This document shows, one piece after another, positions 34,728-43,489 of a stretch of DNA of 64,000 nucleotides. The stretch comes from Saccharomycopsis phalli (lineage: Eukaryota > Ascomycota > Saccharomycetes > Ascoideales > Saccharomycopsidaceae). Numbering within the stretch: position 1 is the first letter of the stretch; the number at the start of each line of letters is the position of its first letter. Under the pieces are notes generated by a model, which saw only the letters and a list, made by a program, of their open reading frames with translations, had not been told where the DNA came from and ran no database searches. The stretch is taken from positions 930,001 to 994,000 of the forward strand of contig CP073215.1 of assembly GCA_020342235.1 (NCBI GenBank), given 5' to 3'. A program made the translations under genes and the position numbers.

Positions 34728-34855
34728 AAACCGGGATTATTGGGCAGAATGCGGCGAGACTGAGGTACCAAACCGGGCTTTACAGGGCGGAATTCGGCAA
34801 GACTGGGGTGCTAATCCGGGCTTACTGGACAGAATTCGGCGAGATCAAACCTGAG
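34728..34855. repeat. Degenerate 43-bp repeat, three copies
   Basis: Each copy runs AAACCGGG...GCAGAATTCGGCGAGA with about 20-25 percent divergence. The unit length of 42-43 rules out conserved coding. Confidence 0.8.
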
Positions 34856-34943
34856 ACACAGACTACAGACCATCAACTATACGTATATGGTAAGTGACTA
34901 TACATATGGCTGGATATATACCTGGTTACTTTGCACCATATAT

Positions 34944-35015
34944 CTCGCTACCTCGCTACCTCACTACCTCGCTACCTCGCTACCTCACTACCTCACTACC
35001 TCACTACCTCGCTAC
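34944..35015. repeat. 8-bp minisatellite CTCGCTAC, nine copies
   Basis: Nine units vary only at G/A of position four. The array ends five bases from the RlpA-like gene's stop codon. Confidence 0.95.
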
Positions 35016-35019
35016 CATA

Positions 35020-35484
35020 TCAAGCCCAAGACCACGAAATCTGAAGCACCCCAATGTCCAAGTCGGCCAATTCGCCAAACGCAGACGGGGAAAAGTCCAA
35101 ATCGTAGTACGCACAGCTCTCACACGCATCCACCACCCGGACCTGGACAGTCTTTCCCTGGTACTCTGCATTGATTAGCCGTCCACAGTAGTTTGCACTG
35201 TCGTACAATGCCTGCGAAAGAGCAACGACGTGATCCTCAGCGGTGCTGCTGGTACCACAGGCGTCTGCACTTGGCTGGTAGAAGGTGCCTCTTCCAGAAT
35301 GCGACGCCAGACCAGACTCGGCTGGTGCATTGCCGGAGGGTTGCACGGTAGAAGTGGAATTGGTGCTGGTGGAATCGTCTGGCGACACAGTGACAGTCAC
35401 CGTTTGACGTTCGGTGACGGTGACTGCAGGTGCAGTTGCAGCAAGGGCCAAAGGTGCAATCAAGAATAAAGGAGAGAATAACAT
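35020..35484 (-). CDS. Secreted RlpA-like (double-psi beta-barrel) protein
   Basis: The 154-residue precursor has a signal peptide (about 1-16, MLFSPLFLIAPLALAA). A Thr/Val-rich linker of TVTVTV type follows. Then comes a compact domain starting GRGTFY, with ACGTSS, HVVALSQALYD, YCGRLI, VQVRVVDACESC and a DLDFSPSAFGELADLDIGV close. These are the motifs of RlpA-like/barwin DPBB proteins related to expansins. Four Cys (ACG, YCG, ACESC) can form two disulphides. Many fungi secrete such small cell-wall-associated proteins; the substrate is usually unproven. The start was chosen at the ATG that opens the signal peptide, not at two upstream ATGs. Confidence 0.82.
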   Translation of the reverse strand: MLFSPLFLIAPLALAATAPAVTVTERQTVTVTVSPDDSTSTNSTSTVQPSGNAPAESGLASHSGRGTFYQPSADACGTSSTAEDHVVALSQALYDSANYCGRLINAEYQGKTVQVRVVDACESCAYYDLDFSPSAFGELADLDIGVLQISWSWA

Positions 35485-35941
35485 AATGAGTGTGCCAGAT
35501 GTGTTGTTGGCGGCGGTATTTATATTTTGCAAGATCCAAGCTGCGTTTCTTTTTGCACTGTGCATTCGCTTCAAGGTTATTGTCTCGCTTAACAAGGTTG
35601 GGTTGCAGGAGATCTAGCCAGGCCAACGGCTGATTGACGATGAGTGGGATGTATGGGAGTGGAAATGCAATTGGAATTGGAATGCAATTGGAATAGGAAT
35701 TGGAATGCAATTGGAATAGGAATTGGAATGCAATTGGAATAGGAATTGGAATTGGAATGCAAATGTAATTGGAATAGGAATTGGAATGCAAATGTAATTG
35801 GAATAGGAATTGGAATGCAATTGGAATTGTAAATTAAAATTGCAACTTGGGAGTGGAAACGCAATTGCAATTGCAACTTAAATTACAATGCAAACTAAAC
35901 CAATCATGCCATTTGTATATGCTACACTATTCACTGCCCTC
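35485..35941. other. RlpA-like gene upstream region with a GGAATG array
   Basis: About 460 bases that hold a tract of GGAATTGGAATGCAATTGG units from about 35660 to 35835, followed by CAATTGCAATTG. The 175 bases nearest the RlpA-like ATG are not repetitive. No gene is supported. Confidence 0.75.
35660..35835. repeat. Compound 24-28-bp repeat built from GGAATTGGAATGCAATTGG
   Basis: Six GGAATGC-containing units and several GGAATAGGAATT units alternate. CATTCC on the opposite strand is the core bound by TEA/ATTS-domain factors such as Tec1. Confidence 0.85.
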
Positions 35942-37810
35942 TCACTCGTACATCCGGCCCTCATACCTCTTGACAAACCTCTCAGGCACATCCACATACC
36001 TACATCTCACCCAATCTGCAAATCCTTTACCAAGACAGTCAACCCTCGCACTGGAACTCACACCTCGACCCAACACCCCATACACCACAAAGTGCACGGC
36101 CCGGATCCGTGGAAACTCGACTCGTTCAACGTAGTGGTCGCCCACCAAGTCTCGGAGCTTGCTGCGGCTCATGACCGTCCTCAACCACTGGTACTCGTCG
36201 TCCTCATGCACAAACAAGCCGATGTTGACGTTCGAGCCCTTGTCGCCAGACCGTGCTAGCACAAATGAAGCAAGCGGTGCGCGCACCGTGCTGCCAAACG
36301 TCGCCAAGTCGGCTGGACGTGCCGTGTCGTAGCTTTCCCGCGAATCAAGAGGCTCGGTTGCCGTCACTGGCTCCACTGCATACGTTTCCCCGCCCACCAA
36401 CGTCACCGTTTCCTTCAAGTGGCGCTGCTCGATTAGGCACGGGTAGAAGGAATTGATTTCCTTCGGGACCAAGGTGCGCATGTCGCGGGAAAAGTGGAAC
36501 CCCGAGTAGTGCTGCATCCCGTAGTGGTTCAATCCATCGGCCAAGGCCACTAGTGGGTCCTGCGACGGTGCCTGGGCGATGATCCGCATGTGGCTCGTGC
36601 CAAGGTCCTGTGTAGCGGCGTCGATGTCGGGATGCGCAAACTGCTGGAACTCAAGCAAGTCAAACTGCCCAAGCATCCCCGTGTCCTTGTCCAAGTAGCG
36701 GAGCAACTGCATCTTCTGCAACCGGAACTTGGCATCGACCTCGGCCGCAGTTCCAGTGGCATGGACCGAGATCTCGGCCTGGAACCCGCTGTCGTAGAAC
36801 AACGCCAACTTCGTGGTCGGAGGCGGCGGAGCGCCGCGGATTCCGCTCACCTTGACCCGGTCAGGCCCAACGTCGGTGATTTCCACGTCGTGAAGCAACG
36901 CCTTGACGTCGCTGTGCAAATACGTGCTGCCCTGGAGCTCGTACAAGAACTGCGCACGGCATGTGTCTTGGTTGACGAGCCCGTTGAACCGCGGGTTCTT
37001 GGTGACAACAAACGTGCCGTCCTGCGCAATCTCCACCACCGGGTACCCAATATCCACCAACTTCTCCAACGGGTACCGGAAAAAGTCGCAGAAGTTCGCC
37101 CCGGTGGTGTACCCGCTGCACTCGCTCAAGTGGCCGGCTATGAGCGCCCCGGCCAACGCATGGTAGTCCGCCCAGCCCCAGCCGTGCCACCAGGCCGCCA
37201 ACGCAACCACAGGCGACGCGTCGGCCACCCGCCCGCAGATGATGATGTCCGCCTGGTCAAGCCCCCGGGCGATCGCCCGCGCACCGAGGTAGGCGTTCAA
37301 CGACACCACCGAGAAGTCGTGCTCGAGAAACTTGGTGACAATCGGGTCCTGGACAACGTCGCCGTTGCCCGAATCCAAGTGGCGCATTCCCTGGGCCACG
37401 ACCTCTTTTGCCTCGTGGTACAAATCGTCGCCAGACACATAGGCCACCACCAATTCGAGTTCTCTTGCCCTGCACTCGCCCTGGATCTTCTCCGCAAGAC
37501 CACGCGGGTTAAGGGCTCCGCCATTGACCACTACCTTGATTTTCCGCTCGCAAATCGCCTCGAGCGACTGCAAAAGCCCTTGCTCGCACGTCTTTTCCCA
37601 CCCGGGATGCGTCCCACCACGATACCCTCGCGAGTTGTCCGCCAAGTTCATCTCGGCTAAGTAGTCCCCATATACCGCATCGACGTTGCCAAGGGTCGCT
37701 TGCCGGTGCACCTGGATAGGCAGGTCCATGTTGGCCCCACTGCAGTTGGCAATGACTATCGGCCGTCTTTTGGTCCCCGGTTCGCTCTGCTCTTTTGGTT
37801 GATTTGTCAT
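35942..37810 (-). CDS. AtuA-family (DUF1446) catabolic enzyme
   Basis: The 622-residue protein has an N-terminal AtuA domain (about 17-470). Visible motifs include VIANCSGANMD, VNGGALNPRGLAEKI, YVSGDDL, LNAYLGARAIA, IICGRVADASPVVALAAWWHGW and GHLSECSGYTTGANFCDF. A small C-terminal AtuA-like domain (about 515-615) follows, with LASFVLARSGDKGSNVNIGLF. The family is named for acyclic terpene utilisation in Pseudomonas and is common in filamentous fungi and bacteria. Biochemical function is not established. It has no counterpart I know in Saccharomyces. The frame is intact from the first ATG. Transfer or differential loss could explain its presence. Confidence 0.88.
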   Translation of the reverse strand: MTNQPKEQSEPGTKRRPIVIANCSGANMDLPIQVHRQATLGNVDAVYGDYLAEMNLADNSRGYRGGTHPGWEKTCEQGLLQSLEAICERKIKVVVNGGALNPRGLAEKIQGECRARELELVVAYVSGDDLYHEAKEVVAQGMRHLDSGNGDVVQDPIVTKFLEHDFSVVSLNAYLGARAIARGLDQADIIICGRVADASPVVALAAWWHGWGWADYHALAGALIAGHLSECSGYTTGANFCDFFRYPLEKLVDIGYPVVEIAQDGTFVVTKNPRFNGLVNQDTCRAQFLYELQGSTYLHSDVKALLHDVEITDVGPDRVKVSGIRGAPPPPTTKLALFYDSGFQAEISVHATGTAAEVDAKFRLQKMQLLRYLDKDTGMLGQFDLLEFQQFAHPDIDAATQDLGTSHMRIIAQAPSQDPLVALADGLNHYGMQHYSGFHFSRDMRTLVPKEINSFYPCLIEQRHLKETVTLVGGETYAVEPVTATEPLDSRESYDTARPADLATFGSTVRAPLASFVLARSGDKGSNVNIGLFVHEDDEYQWLRTVMSRSKLRDLVGDHYVERVEFPRIRAVHFVVYGVLGRGVSSSARVDCLGKGFADWVRCRYVDVPERFVKRYEGRMYE

Positions 37811-39134
37811 GTTGCCATGCCCAGCTGGCGTATCCAGTTATATAGTCGCAACCACAATACAGAGGGGAGCGATGGCCCAGTTACTCTCCGATGCACGATG
37901 TCACCACTTGCTTTTGACAGGGACCGTGGACAAGACCTGTGCGACGCGTCGGACTAGCCTAGTAGGTACATGCTGGGGCAGTATATTACAGAGTCACCAG
38001 TTGCCTTTACCGATGGAGCAATGTGAATCGTCATACTGGCCGAGTATGCTGTGTTTTTTGCCATGTAGATCTGCCATGTGAATCTTGCTCTGGCCTGAAT
38101 CTACTCACATCGTCACAGGCTGCTATCTCTACTGTTTAACCAGTGGTTCTGCTGGCCTACAACATTTGACTACAACCGGGTTTCCAAGCCGCAACATAAA
38201 TATGCCATCAAATACGGACCAATTGCAGTTGCCATCAAATACGGACCAATTGCAGTTGCCTTACATCACTGCCGGTCCAGAAATCACAATGGTGTTTGAC
38301 ACTTCCAGAATGACTCGCAATGGCTCAACGGCACGGCAAATGAACACTTCTGTCACACTGGTGGGGTCACGTTCTCCCCAGCTGAGTGTCATACCTCCAA
38401 GTGGGTAAAATTGTTTACTCCGCTGCACATTCATGGTAAAACCGCGTCGTTGACTCTCCAACGGTCAATATTGCTAAGAAGTGCTCATTTTATGACCAAT
38501 GTAGTCGATATGTACAACTGGATCCCATTCGGTCCAAATAATTTATAAAGCAAAGTCGGGATGCTAGTTTGCTGGGCCAAGACATGCGACATCCAATTGT
38601 CACTCTTCCGCATATCGGAATCCAGAAACGATAGCCAATGCAAGACCTGATGTATCATGCCGGTGGATAATGGCTTTTCAAGCAGAGGTTGAACATGGCA
38701 ATTGGTAGTTTTGTTGAGTTGTCTCATGACAGGGCTATTGCAAGGCGAAGCACTAATGATGGTCAATGTGATTGAAATGTCGGTAAAAGTTGAAATACGA
38801 CAATTTATCGGACCCTAACCAATCTGTGCTACAGTGGACTGATGTAAACTTATCCAAGGCTATAGTTCCCAGAGGTTTATACTTTACCATCTACGACAAA
38901 GGACTGCCTACTATCTATCTGGAGAAGCGTCCAAGGACGAAAGCTCCGAGTGGTGTTGGTGACTGCTCATCAGTAAGGATATGGCGTTCTAAGCAAATGG
39001 CTAGGGCCATTCCCAGGGTAGCATTGTATGCTGTGAGGCGAAATTTCTACTAGTCCAATGCTGGTGTGGAATTCCAATGGTATTTGGCTCATATTTTTGG
39101 TGACTAGGTGATGGTTGATTCGAGTGAGATGTGG

Positions 39135-39194
39135 GCATATGAGGTATAGGCATATGAGGTATAGGCATATGAGGTATAGGCATATGAGATAGAG
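39135..39194. repeat. 15-bp minisatellite GCATATGAGGTATAG, four copies
   Basis: The first three units are identical and the last carries changes. The unit contains the palindrome CATATG. Confidence 0.95.
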
Positions 39195-39660
39195 AAGGAC
39201 TAGTGAGCTCATGGAACATTAAACAGTCTTACACCTAGTTTCACACCTAGTGCATGATGGGACTTTGGCATTGTCAAATGTTGATACTGTATAGGATGGG
39301 CCAAAACATGTTTCTTGATTAGCCAAGGGACCAATGGACGCGATTGCCGGATCTCTTTACCTGTACAGTGGTTTACTACGGTAGAGCTTGGGAAAAGCCA
39401 TGACTGAGATGTTCCTGGATGTTTCTAAAATGGATATTGATGGTGTTTATTTCAATGGGCTAATTTTGACATTTGTATTATCGATAGTATCAACATTCTT
39501 TGATACTCGTTATACGATTTCATCATTGGCCCGTTTATATAAACCTTTTGCAATGCTCTGTCGTAATGGCCAGACTTTTACAACGAGAAACGTATGGTTT
39601 CAGTTACAAGACGAAGGATGGAATATGATATCATGTTTCGAGTATATGAAAGCAGCCAAA

Positions 39661-39710
39661 CGGTTAAGTAGCCGGTTAAGCAGCCGGTTAAGGAGCCGGT
39701 TAAGCAGCCC
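39661..39710. repeat. 12-bp repeat CGGTTAAGCAGC, four copies
   Basis: Units differ at one or two bases (TAG, CAG, GAG). They fall inside a short open frame that has no ATG at its start and is not supported as a gene. Confidence 0.9.
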
Positions 39711-39869
39711 AATACAACTACTTGACCACTCGAGTATAATACACGCTAGAAAATCAGATTTAACCATCAAGGAGCAAATGCATGTTATCCTAGTCCAAAG
39801 GAATGACTTTTAATTTCATATTAATCTTGTACCACTATGTAACCACTCCTACATTACCAAAACCATCTA

Positions 39870-40460
39870 TTAAATTACAGCCGGCTTTTCAGACTTCACA
39901 TTGGCAGCCTCAACATACTCGCCACACTTCAATGTCGTAACTATAAACTCAATCCCATTGACCACGTTGTTCAAGATATACACCCACCCGGCGACGCCAA
40001 TGACCCCAGTCTCCATCAGAGGAAACGCGACCCAGTACTCAAAAGCCCATGGCAAAAGCCCGCGTGGGAAATACACGAGCGGCTCACGCCGATACATGAT
40101 CTTGTAGTACCACAACGGGGCAAAAGTCACGGCGGTGATGCCCCACTTGACTCTGGACAACGTGGCCTGTTGGCTGTCGAGCAAGGACTTTTCCTGTGCG
40201 TCAATCTCGGCCTTGAGCTTGTCGTACTTGCGGTTCAACTTTGTCCATTTTGCATACTGGTCCTGGGCACTGACTCCAAGTCGTTGTTGGTAGATTTCGC
40301 GGAGCTCGACTTTCTTGAGGTGCAACGTCTGGTACTCGCGGTTGGAGGAGAGGTAGAGGCCGTGCAAACGGGCGGCAATTGCATCCTTGCCAGCTGCCCT
40401 GACGACGTAGTTGAGAAGCACGATCGCCGCGACGATTAGTAAAAGACCCATGAAGCACAT
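39870..40460 (-). CDS. GET1: GET complex membrane receptor subunit Get1 (WRB family)
   Basis: The 196-residue ER protein has one N-terminal membrane segment (about 4-20), a cytosolic coiled coil (about 38-100, with LHLKKVELREIYQQR and WTKLNRKYDKL) and two C-terminal membrane segments (about 103-120 and 148-170). This is the Get1/WRB layout: the coiled coil opens the Get3 ATPase and receives tail-anchored proteins. Two starts are possible, MCFMGLLL or the Met at position 4, and the sequence does not decide. It is divergent from CKB1 across about 100 bp. The family identification is firm by topology and coiled-coil sequence. Confidence 0.87.
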   Translation of the reverse strand: MCFMGLLLIVAAIVLLNYVVRAAGKDAIAARLHGLYLSSNREYQTLHLKKVELREIYQQRLGVSAQDQYAKWTKLNRKYDKLKAEIDAQEKSLLDSQQATLSRVKWGITAVTFAPLWYYKIMYRREPLVYFPRGLLPWAFEYWVAFPLMETGVIGVAGWVYILNNVVNGIEFIVTTLKCGEYVEAANVKSEKPAVI

Positions 40461-40561
40461 TTGAACAATGGCTGCACATTTTGCCAGGGCGACCTGCGTG
40501 CGCGTAGCAAGCGAGGAGGGTGGGCGAGAGGTTAAAAAAAAGCATAGTCAATTTGGTTGCA

Positions 40562-41335
40562 ATGTCTGCGTGGAAACCGAACCAGGCCACTGGCGACGAC
40601 GATGCGTCGTCGGTGGAGTATGACTCGTGGATCTCTAATTTCTGCACGCTCTTTGGGCACGATTACTTTGTGGAGGTGAACCAGGACTTCATTGAGGACG
40701 ACTTCAACTTGACTGGGCTCTCCTCGATAATACCGCACTACCGCGAGGCGCTCGACTTGATACTAGACTTTGAGCCGGAGTCGCCGATCATCGCCAGCGA
40801 CTTGGCGCTCGTTGAGCACAGCGCCGAGGAGTTGTATGGGTTGATCCATGCGCGGTACATTTTGACCAAGGAGGGGCTCAATGCCATGGCCGAGAAGTAC
40901 GAAAACGGGCACTTTGGTCACTGTTCGCGGGTGAACTGCGACGGGATGTTGTTGCTTCCGATTGGCCGCTACGACCTGCCTGGCGTGGAAACCGTGCGGC
41001 TCTACTGCCCGTGCTGCTGCGACATCTACTTCCCGTCATCGCTGCGGTACTTGAACATTGACGGGGCGTACTTTGGCACGACGTTCCCCGGGTTGTTCAT
41101 CTCGACGTTCAAGGAGGTCGAGCGGCAGGCCCAGACGCGCCAGGAGAAGGACACGTTTGCCTTGAAGGTGTTTGGCTTCAAGATCAACAAGCTCAGCAAG
41201 TGCGGACCCCGCATGAAGTGGTTGCGGCTGTTCCCGCGCACCGACGAGGAGATCGCGGAGTACAATAGCTGCGAGTACGCGGTGCAGGACAAGGAGACCG
41301 ACGACGACGTCGCCATGAAGCAAGAGGCCGTGTAG
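40562..41335 (+). CDS. CKB1: Casein kinase II regulatory beta subunit (CKB1 type)
   Basis: The 257-residue protein has the CK2-beta fold with its zinc ligands: Cys121-x4-Cys126 and Cys149-x2-Cys152. SWISNFCTLFGHDYF, FIEDDFNLTGL and LYGLIHARYILTKEGL mark the dimerisation domain. IIPHYREALDLILD, GPRMKWLRLFP and the long C-terminus match CKB1 rather than CKB2. The acidic insert after the first helix seen in S. cerevisiae Ckb1 is missing. Ckb subunits assemble the CK2 tetramer and tune its substrates. The ATG giving MSAWKPNQ was chosen over a TTG-led extension. Confidence 0.93.
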   Translation: MSAWKPNQATGDDDASSVEYDSWISNFCTLFGHDYFVEVNQDFIEDDFNLTGLSSIIPHYREALDLILDFEPESPIIASDLALVEHSAEELYGLIHARYILTKEGLNAMAEKYENGHFGHCSRVNCDGMLLLPIGRYDLPGVETVRLYCPCCCDIYFPSSLRYLNIDGAYFGTTFPGLFISTFKEVERQAQTRQEKDTFALKVFGFKINKLSKCGPRMKWLRLFPRTDEEIAEYNSCEYAVQDKETDDDVAMKQEAV

Positions 41336-41357
41336 TCTCTGTGTATTTCTATGTACA

Positions 41358-41930
41358 TTAATGTGTCAAGTTCACCGGTTTTCCTGGCTCCCATTCCTTT
41401 ATAGCATTTTTAATATTACTCCAGTATGTTAGCCTCACCGTCTCAAGCATCGCTTGGTTGTAGTCTGCCATCGCATACATGCTATTGAGCAGCCGCTCGC
41501 TGTAGGCAATCCGCTCGTCGTTCGCCTCCTTCAACCGGCCAAGCTCCTCGTAGCTGCCACACGCCTCGAGCTCCTCGTGGATCTCCAAAATGTCCGTCAA
41601 AAGCTCAGTGTCGGCTGACGCAATCCGCTTGAACAACGCGTCGTTGTCGTCTGACAAGTCAATCGACCGGAGATAGAGCACGTGCAACGACCGCTGGAGC
41701 GGCGACCGGAGCGTCCCGTACGCCCGGTTGAGAAGCTGCGACTTGTCGGCAGTGCCGTTTCGAAGCCGGTCCGGGTGCACCAACTCTTGCTGCCGGAGAA
41801 ACTCTTGCCTAAGTTTCCGGAGATCCACCTTGAACGGATCCTTTGGCGGCCCGCAGTTTGGGAAGAGCTTCGGGAACATGGCAAAGTAGTTTACCGGCGA
41901 ATTCGCCCGGTACATGCGGTAGAAGAGCAT
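41358..41930 (-). CDS. JAC1: Mitochondrial J-protein for Fe-S cluster biogenesis
   Basis: The 190-residue protein is an Hsc20/Jac1-type J-protein. A short basic presequence-like start is followed by the J domain with HPD (52-54) and DKSQLLNRAYGTLRSPLQRSLHVL. The C-terminal three-helix bundle contains LLTDILEIHEELE and MLETVRLTYWSNI, which binds the Isu scaffold. Jac1 delivers Isu to the mitochondrial Hsp70 Ssq1. The length equals S. cerevisiae Jac1 (184). It is divergent from MAS2 across 146 bp that contain a three-copy ACACAACCACC repeat. Confidence 0.95.
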   Translation of the reverse strand: MLFYRMYRANSPVNYFAMFPKLFPNCGPPKDPFKVDLRKLRQEFLRQQELVHPDRLRNGTADKSQLLNRAYGTLRSPLQRSLHVLYLRSIDLSDDNDALFKRIASADTELLTDILEIHEELEACGSYEELGRLKEANDERIAYSERLLNSMYAMADYNQAMLETVRLTYWSNIKNAIKEWEPGKPVNLTH

Positions 41931-41984
41931 GTTGATGGTTTATGGAACCATTGGGAGTGCCTTGTAGGGTGCCGGGCACATAAC

Positions 41985-42032
41985 GCACACAACCACCATC
42001 GCACACAACCACCACCACACACAACCACCTCG
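41985..42032. repeat. 16-bp ACACAACCACC repeat in the JAC1/MAS2 promoter
   Basis: Three tandem units (GCACACAACCACCATC and two variants) lie 55-103 bp from the JAC1 ATG and 45-92 bp from the MAS2 ATG. They could carry a shared regulatory site. Confidence 0.8.
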
Positions 42033-42076
42033 GGCACGCAACCGGATTTAAATTTCACACCTCCGTCAGTCAGGCC

Positions 42077-43489
42077 ATGAAGCGTAGCATCACATTTGCA
42101 CGACGGTACTCCACCGCGGAACCGTACAAATATTCCATGCTCGCCAACAAGGTGAGCGTCGCAACAAACCCCTTGCCAAACCATTTCTCGGCTCTTGGCG
42201 TGTACATGAATTGTGGGTCGCGCTTCGAAGGACCGGACCTAAAGGGTACCAGCCACTTGATTGATAAGTTGGCGTTCAATTCAACACAAAAGTTCTCCGC
42301 GCCCGAGATGCTCCGCAACTTGGAGAAGCTCGGAGGTAACTACATGTGCTCCTCGTCGCGTGAGTCCGTCATGTACCAGACGTCAGTGTTCAACAAAGAC
42401 GTCGAGAGCATGTGCGAGTTGCTCAGCGAGACCGTGGTCCGGCCGCAAATCACCCGGGCCGAGCTCGAGGACCAGAAGACGTTTGCCACATATGAGATCG
42501 ACGAGATCTGGAAGAAGCCGGACTTGATCTTGCCCGAGCTTCTCCATGTGGTGGCCTATGGTGGCATGAACCTCGGCTCGCCGTTGCTATGCCCGCCAAG
42601 CGACTTGGCAAACATCACCATGGCGATGATCTCCGAGTACAGACGGCGCTTTTTCAACCCGGAAAACTGCACAGTGGCATTTATCGGTGTTCCCGAGGAC
42701 GAAGCGGCCCGCATCACCGACAAGTATTTTGGCAATTGGCAGACACAGGGCCAAAAGGCCGCCTTCTCACCAGCAGTATATACTGGCGGCGAGTACAGTT
42801 TGCCTGCTGCCCCGCCAATTGGAAACCTCCCCGAGTTTTCATACATCCATGTCGGCTTTGAAGGCTTGGGGGTGCTTGACGAGGACATTTACTGTGTGGC
42901 AGTGCTCCAAACGTTATTGGGCGGCGGAGGATCGTTCAGTGCCGGTGGACCTGGTAAAGGAATGTATGCCAAGTTGTACACTGAGGTTCTCAACAAGTAC
43001 GGGTTCATTGAAAACTGCACGGCATTCAATCACTCATACGCCGATTCAGGGTTGTTTGGCGTGAGTGCGGCCTGTATTCCTAATGCCGCGCCGTACTTGG
43101 TGGATATCATCTGCCAGCAGCTCTCGAGAACGTTCCAGGGCGACCACATTTCCGAGGTGGAGCTCAGCCGGAGCAAGAACCAGTTGGCGTCGAGCTTGCT
43201 CATGAACTTGGAGAGCAAGATGGTCGAGCTCGAGGACCTTGGACGGCAGTTGCAGGTCCACGGGCGCAAAGTGCCATTGTCTGAGATGATTTCGAAGATC
43301 GAGGCGGTGCAGTTGTCGGACGTGAAGCGAGTGGCTGAACGGGTGTTGACGGGGAATGCCAGTGTGAATGGGTCTGGCAAGGCGAGTGTAGTTATCCAGG
43401 GCGACCGGGATGCCTACGGGGACATTGACTCTGTTTTGCAGCACTATGGTTTGGGTAAGGCTGTAGGAGGAAAGGCTGGGTGGTGGTAG
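42077..43489 (+). CDS. MAS2: Mitochondrial processing peptidase alpha subunit
   Basis: The 470-residue protein belongs to the M16 family. It is the non-catalytic alpha subunit of MPP, which removes presequences in the matrix. The catalytic HxxEH of the beta subunit is not present, and the glycine-rich loop LLGGGGSFSAGGPGKGMYAKLY (about 279-300) that grips substrate is intact. The N-terminus is basic (MKRSITFARRYST), fitting import. Length and loop match Mas2. After the stop, a purine-rich run (AGGAGG and AGGAAG) covers about 90 bases. It is a neighbour of JAC1, so two essential matrix factors share one promoter. Confidence 0.96.
   Translation: MKRSITFARRYSTAEPYKYSMLANKVSVATNPLPNHFSALGVYMNCGSRFEGPDLKGTSHLIDKLAFNSTQKFSAPEMLRNLEKLGGNYMCSSSRESVMYQTSVFNKDVESMCELLSETVVRPQITRAELEDQKTFATYEIDEIWKKPDLILPELLHVVAYGGMNLGSPLLCPPSDLANITMAMISEYRRRFFNPENCTVAFIGVPEDEAARITDKYFGNWQTQGQKAAFSPAVYTGGEYSLPAAPPIGNLPEFSYIHVGFEGLGVLDEDIYCVAVLQTLLGGGGSFSAGGPGKGMYAKLYTEVLNKYGFIENCTAFNHSYADSGLFGVSAACIPNAAPYLVDIICQQLSRTFQGDHISEVELSRSKNQLASSLLMNLESKMVELEDLGRQLQVHGRKVPLSEMISKIEAVQLSDVKRVAERVLTGNASVNGSGKASVVIQGDRDAYGDIDSVLQHYGLGKAVGGKAGWW

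Larger units (their letters stand above)
34404..35019. other. Haspin upstream region with a 43-bp and an 8-bp repeat
   Basis: About 620 bases lie upstream of the haspin gene and downstream of the RlpA-like gene. The region contains three degenerate 42-43-bp units (34728-34855) and nine CTCGCTAC units (34944-35015). Neither unit length is a multiple of three, and no gene is supported. Confidence 0.75.
37811..39869. other. 2.06-kb stretch without a convincing gene
   Basis: This is the longest gene-poor stretch in the window and, unlike the others, is mostly non-repetitive. It contains a 27-bp unit twice (about 38201-38258), a 15-bp array (39135-39194), a 12-bp array (39661-39710) and several short open frames that look protein-like but do not connect. 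Part of it (38830-38906) resembles 16664-16783. No tRNA, snRNA or centromere signature is recognised. Confidence 0.6.

Noticed and set aside
34600-34854. 84-codon plus-strand frame over the 43-bp repeat
   Set aside because: The repeat unit is not a multiple of three, so successive copies are read in different frames.
35614-35876. Minus-strand open frames rich in Ile, Pro, His and Ser over the GGAATG array
   Set aside because: They are translations of the short tandem repeat in several frames and have no independent support.
39388-39813. 141-codon frame at 39.4 kb
   Set aside because: Begins at TTG rather than ATG, ends in a 12-bp repeat and matches no family that I recognise; kept only as part of the gene-poor stretch finding.
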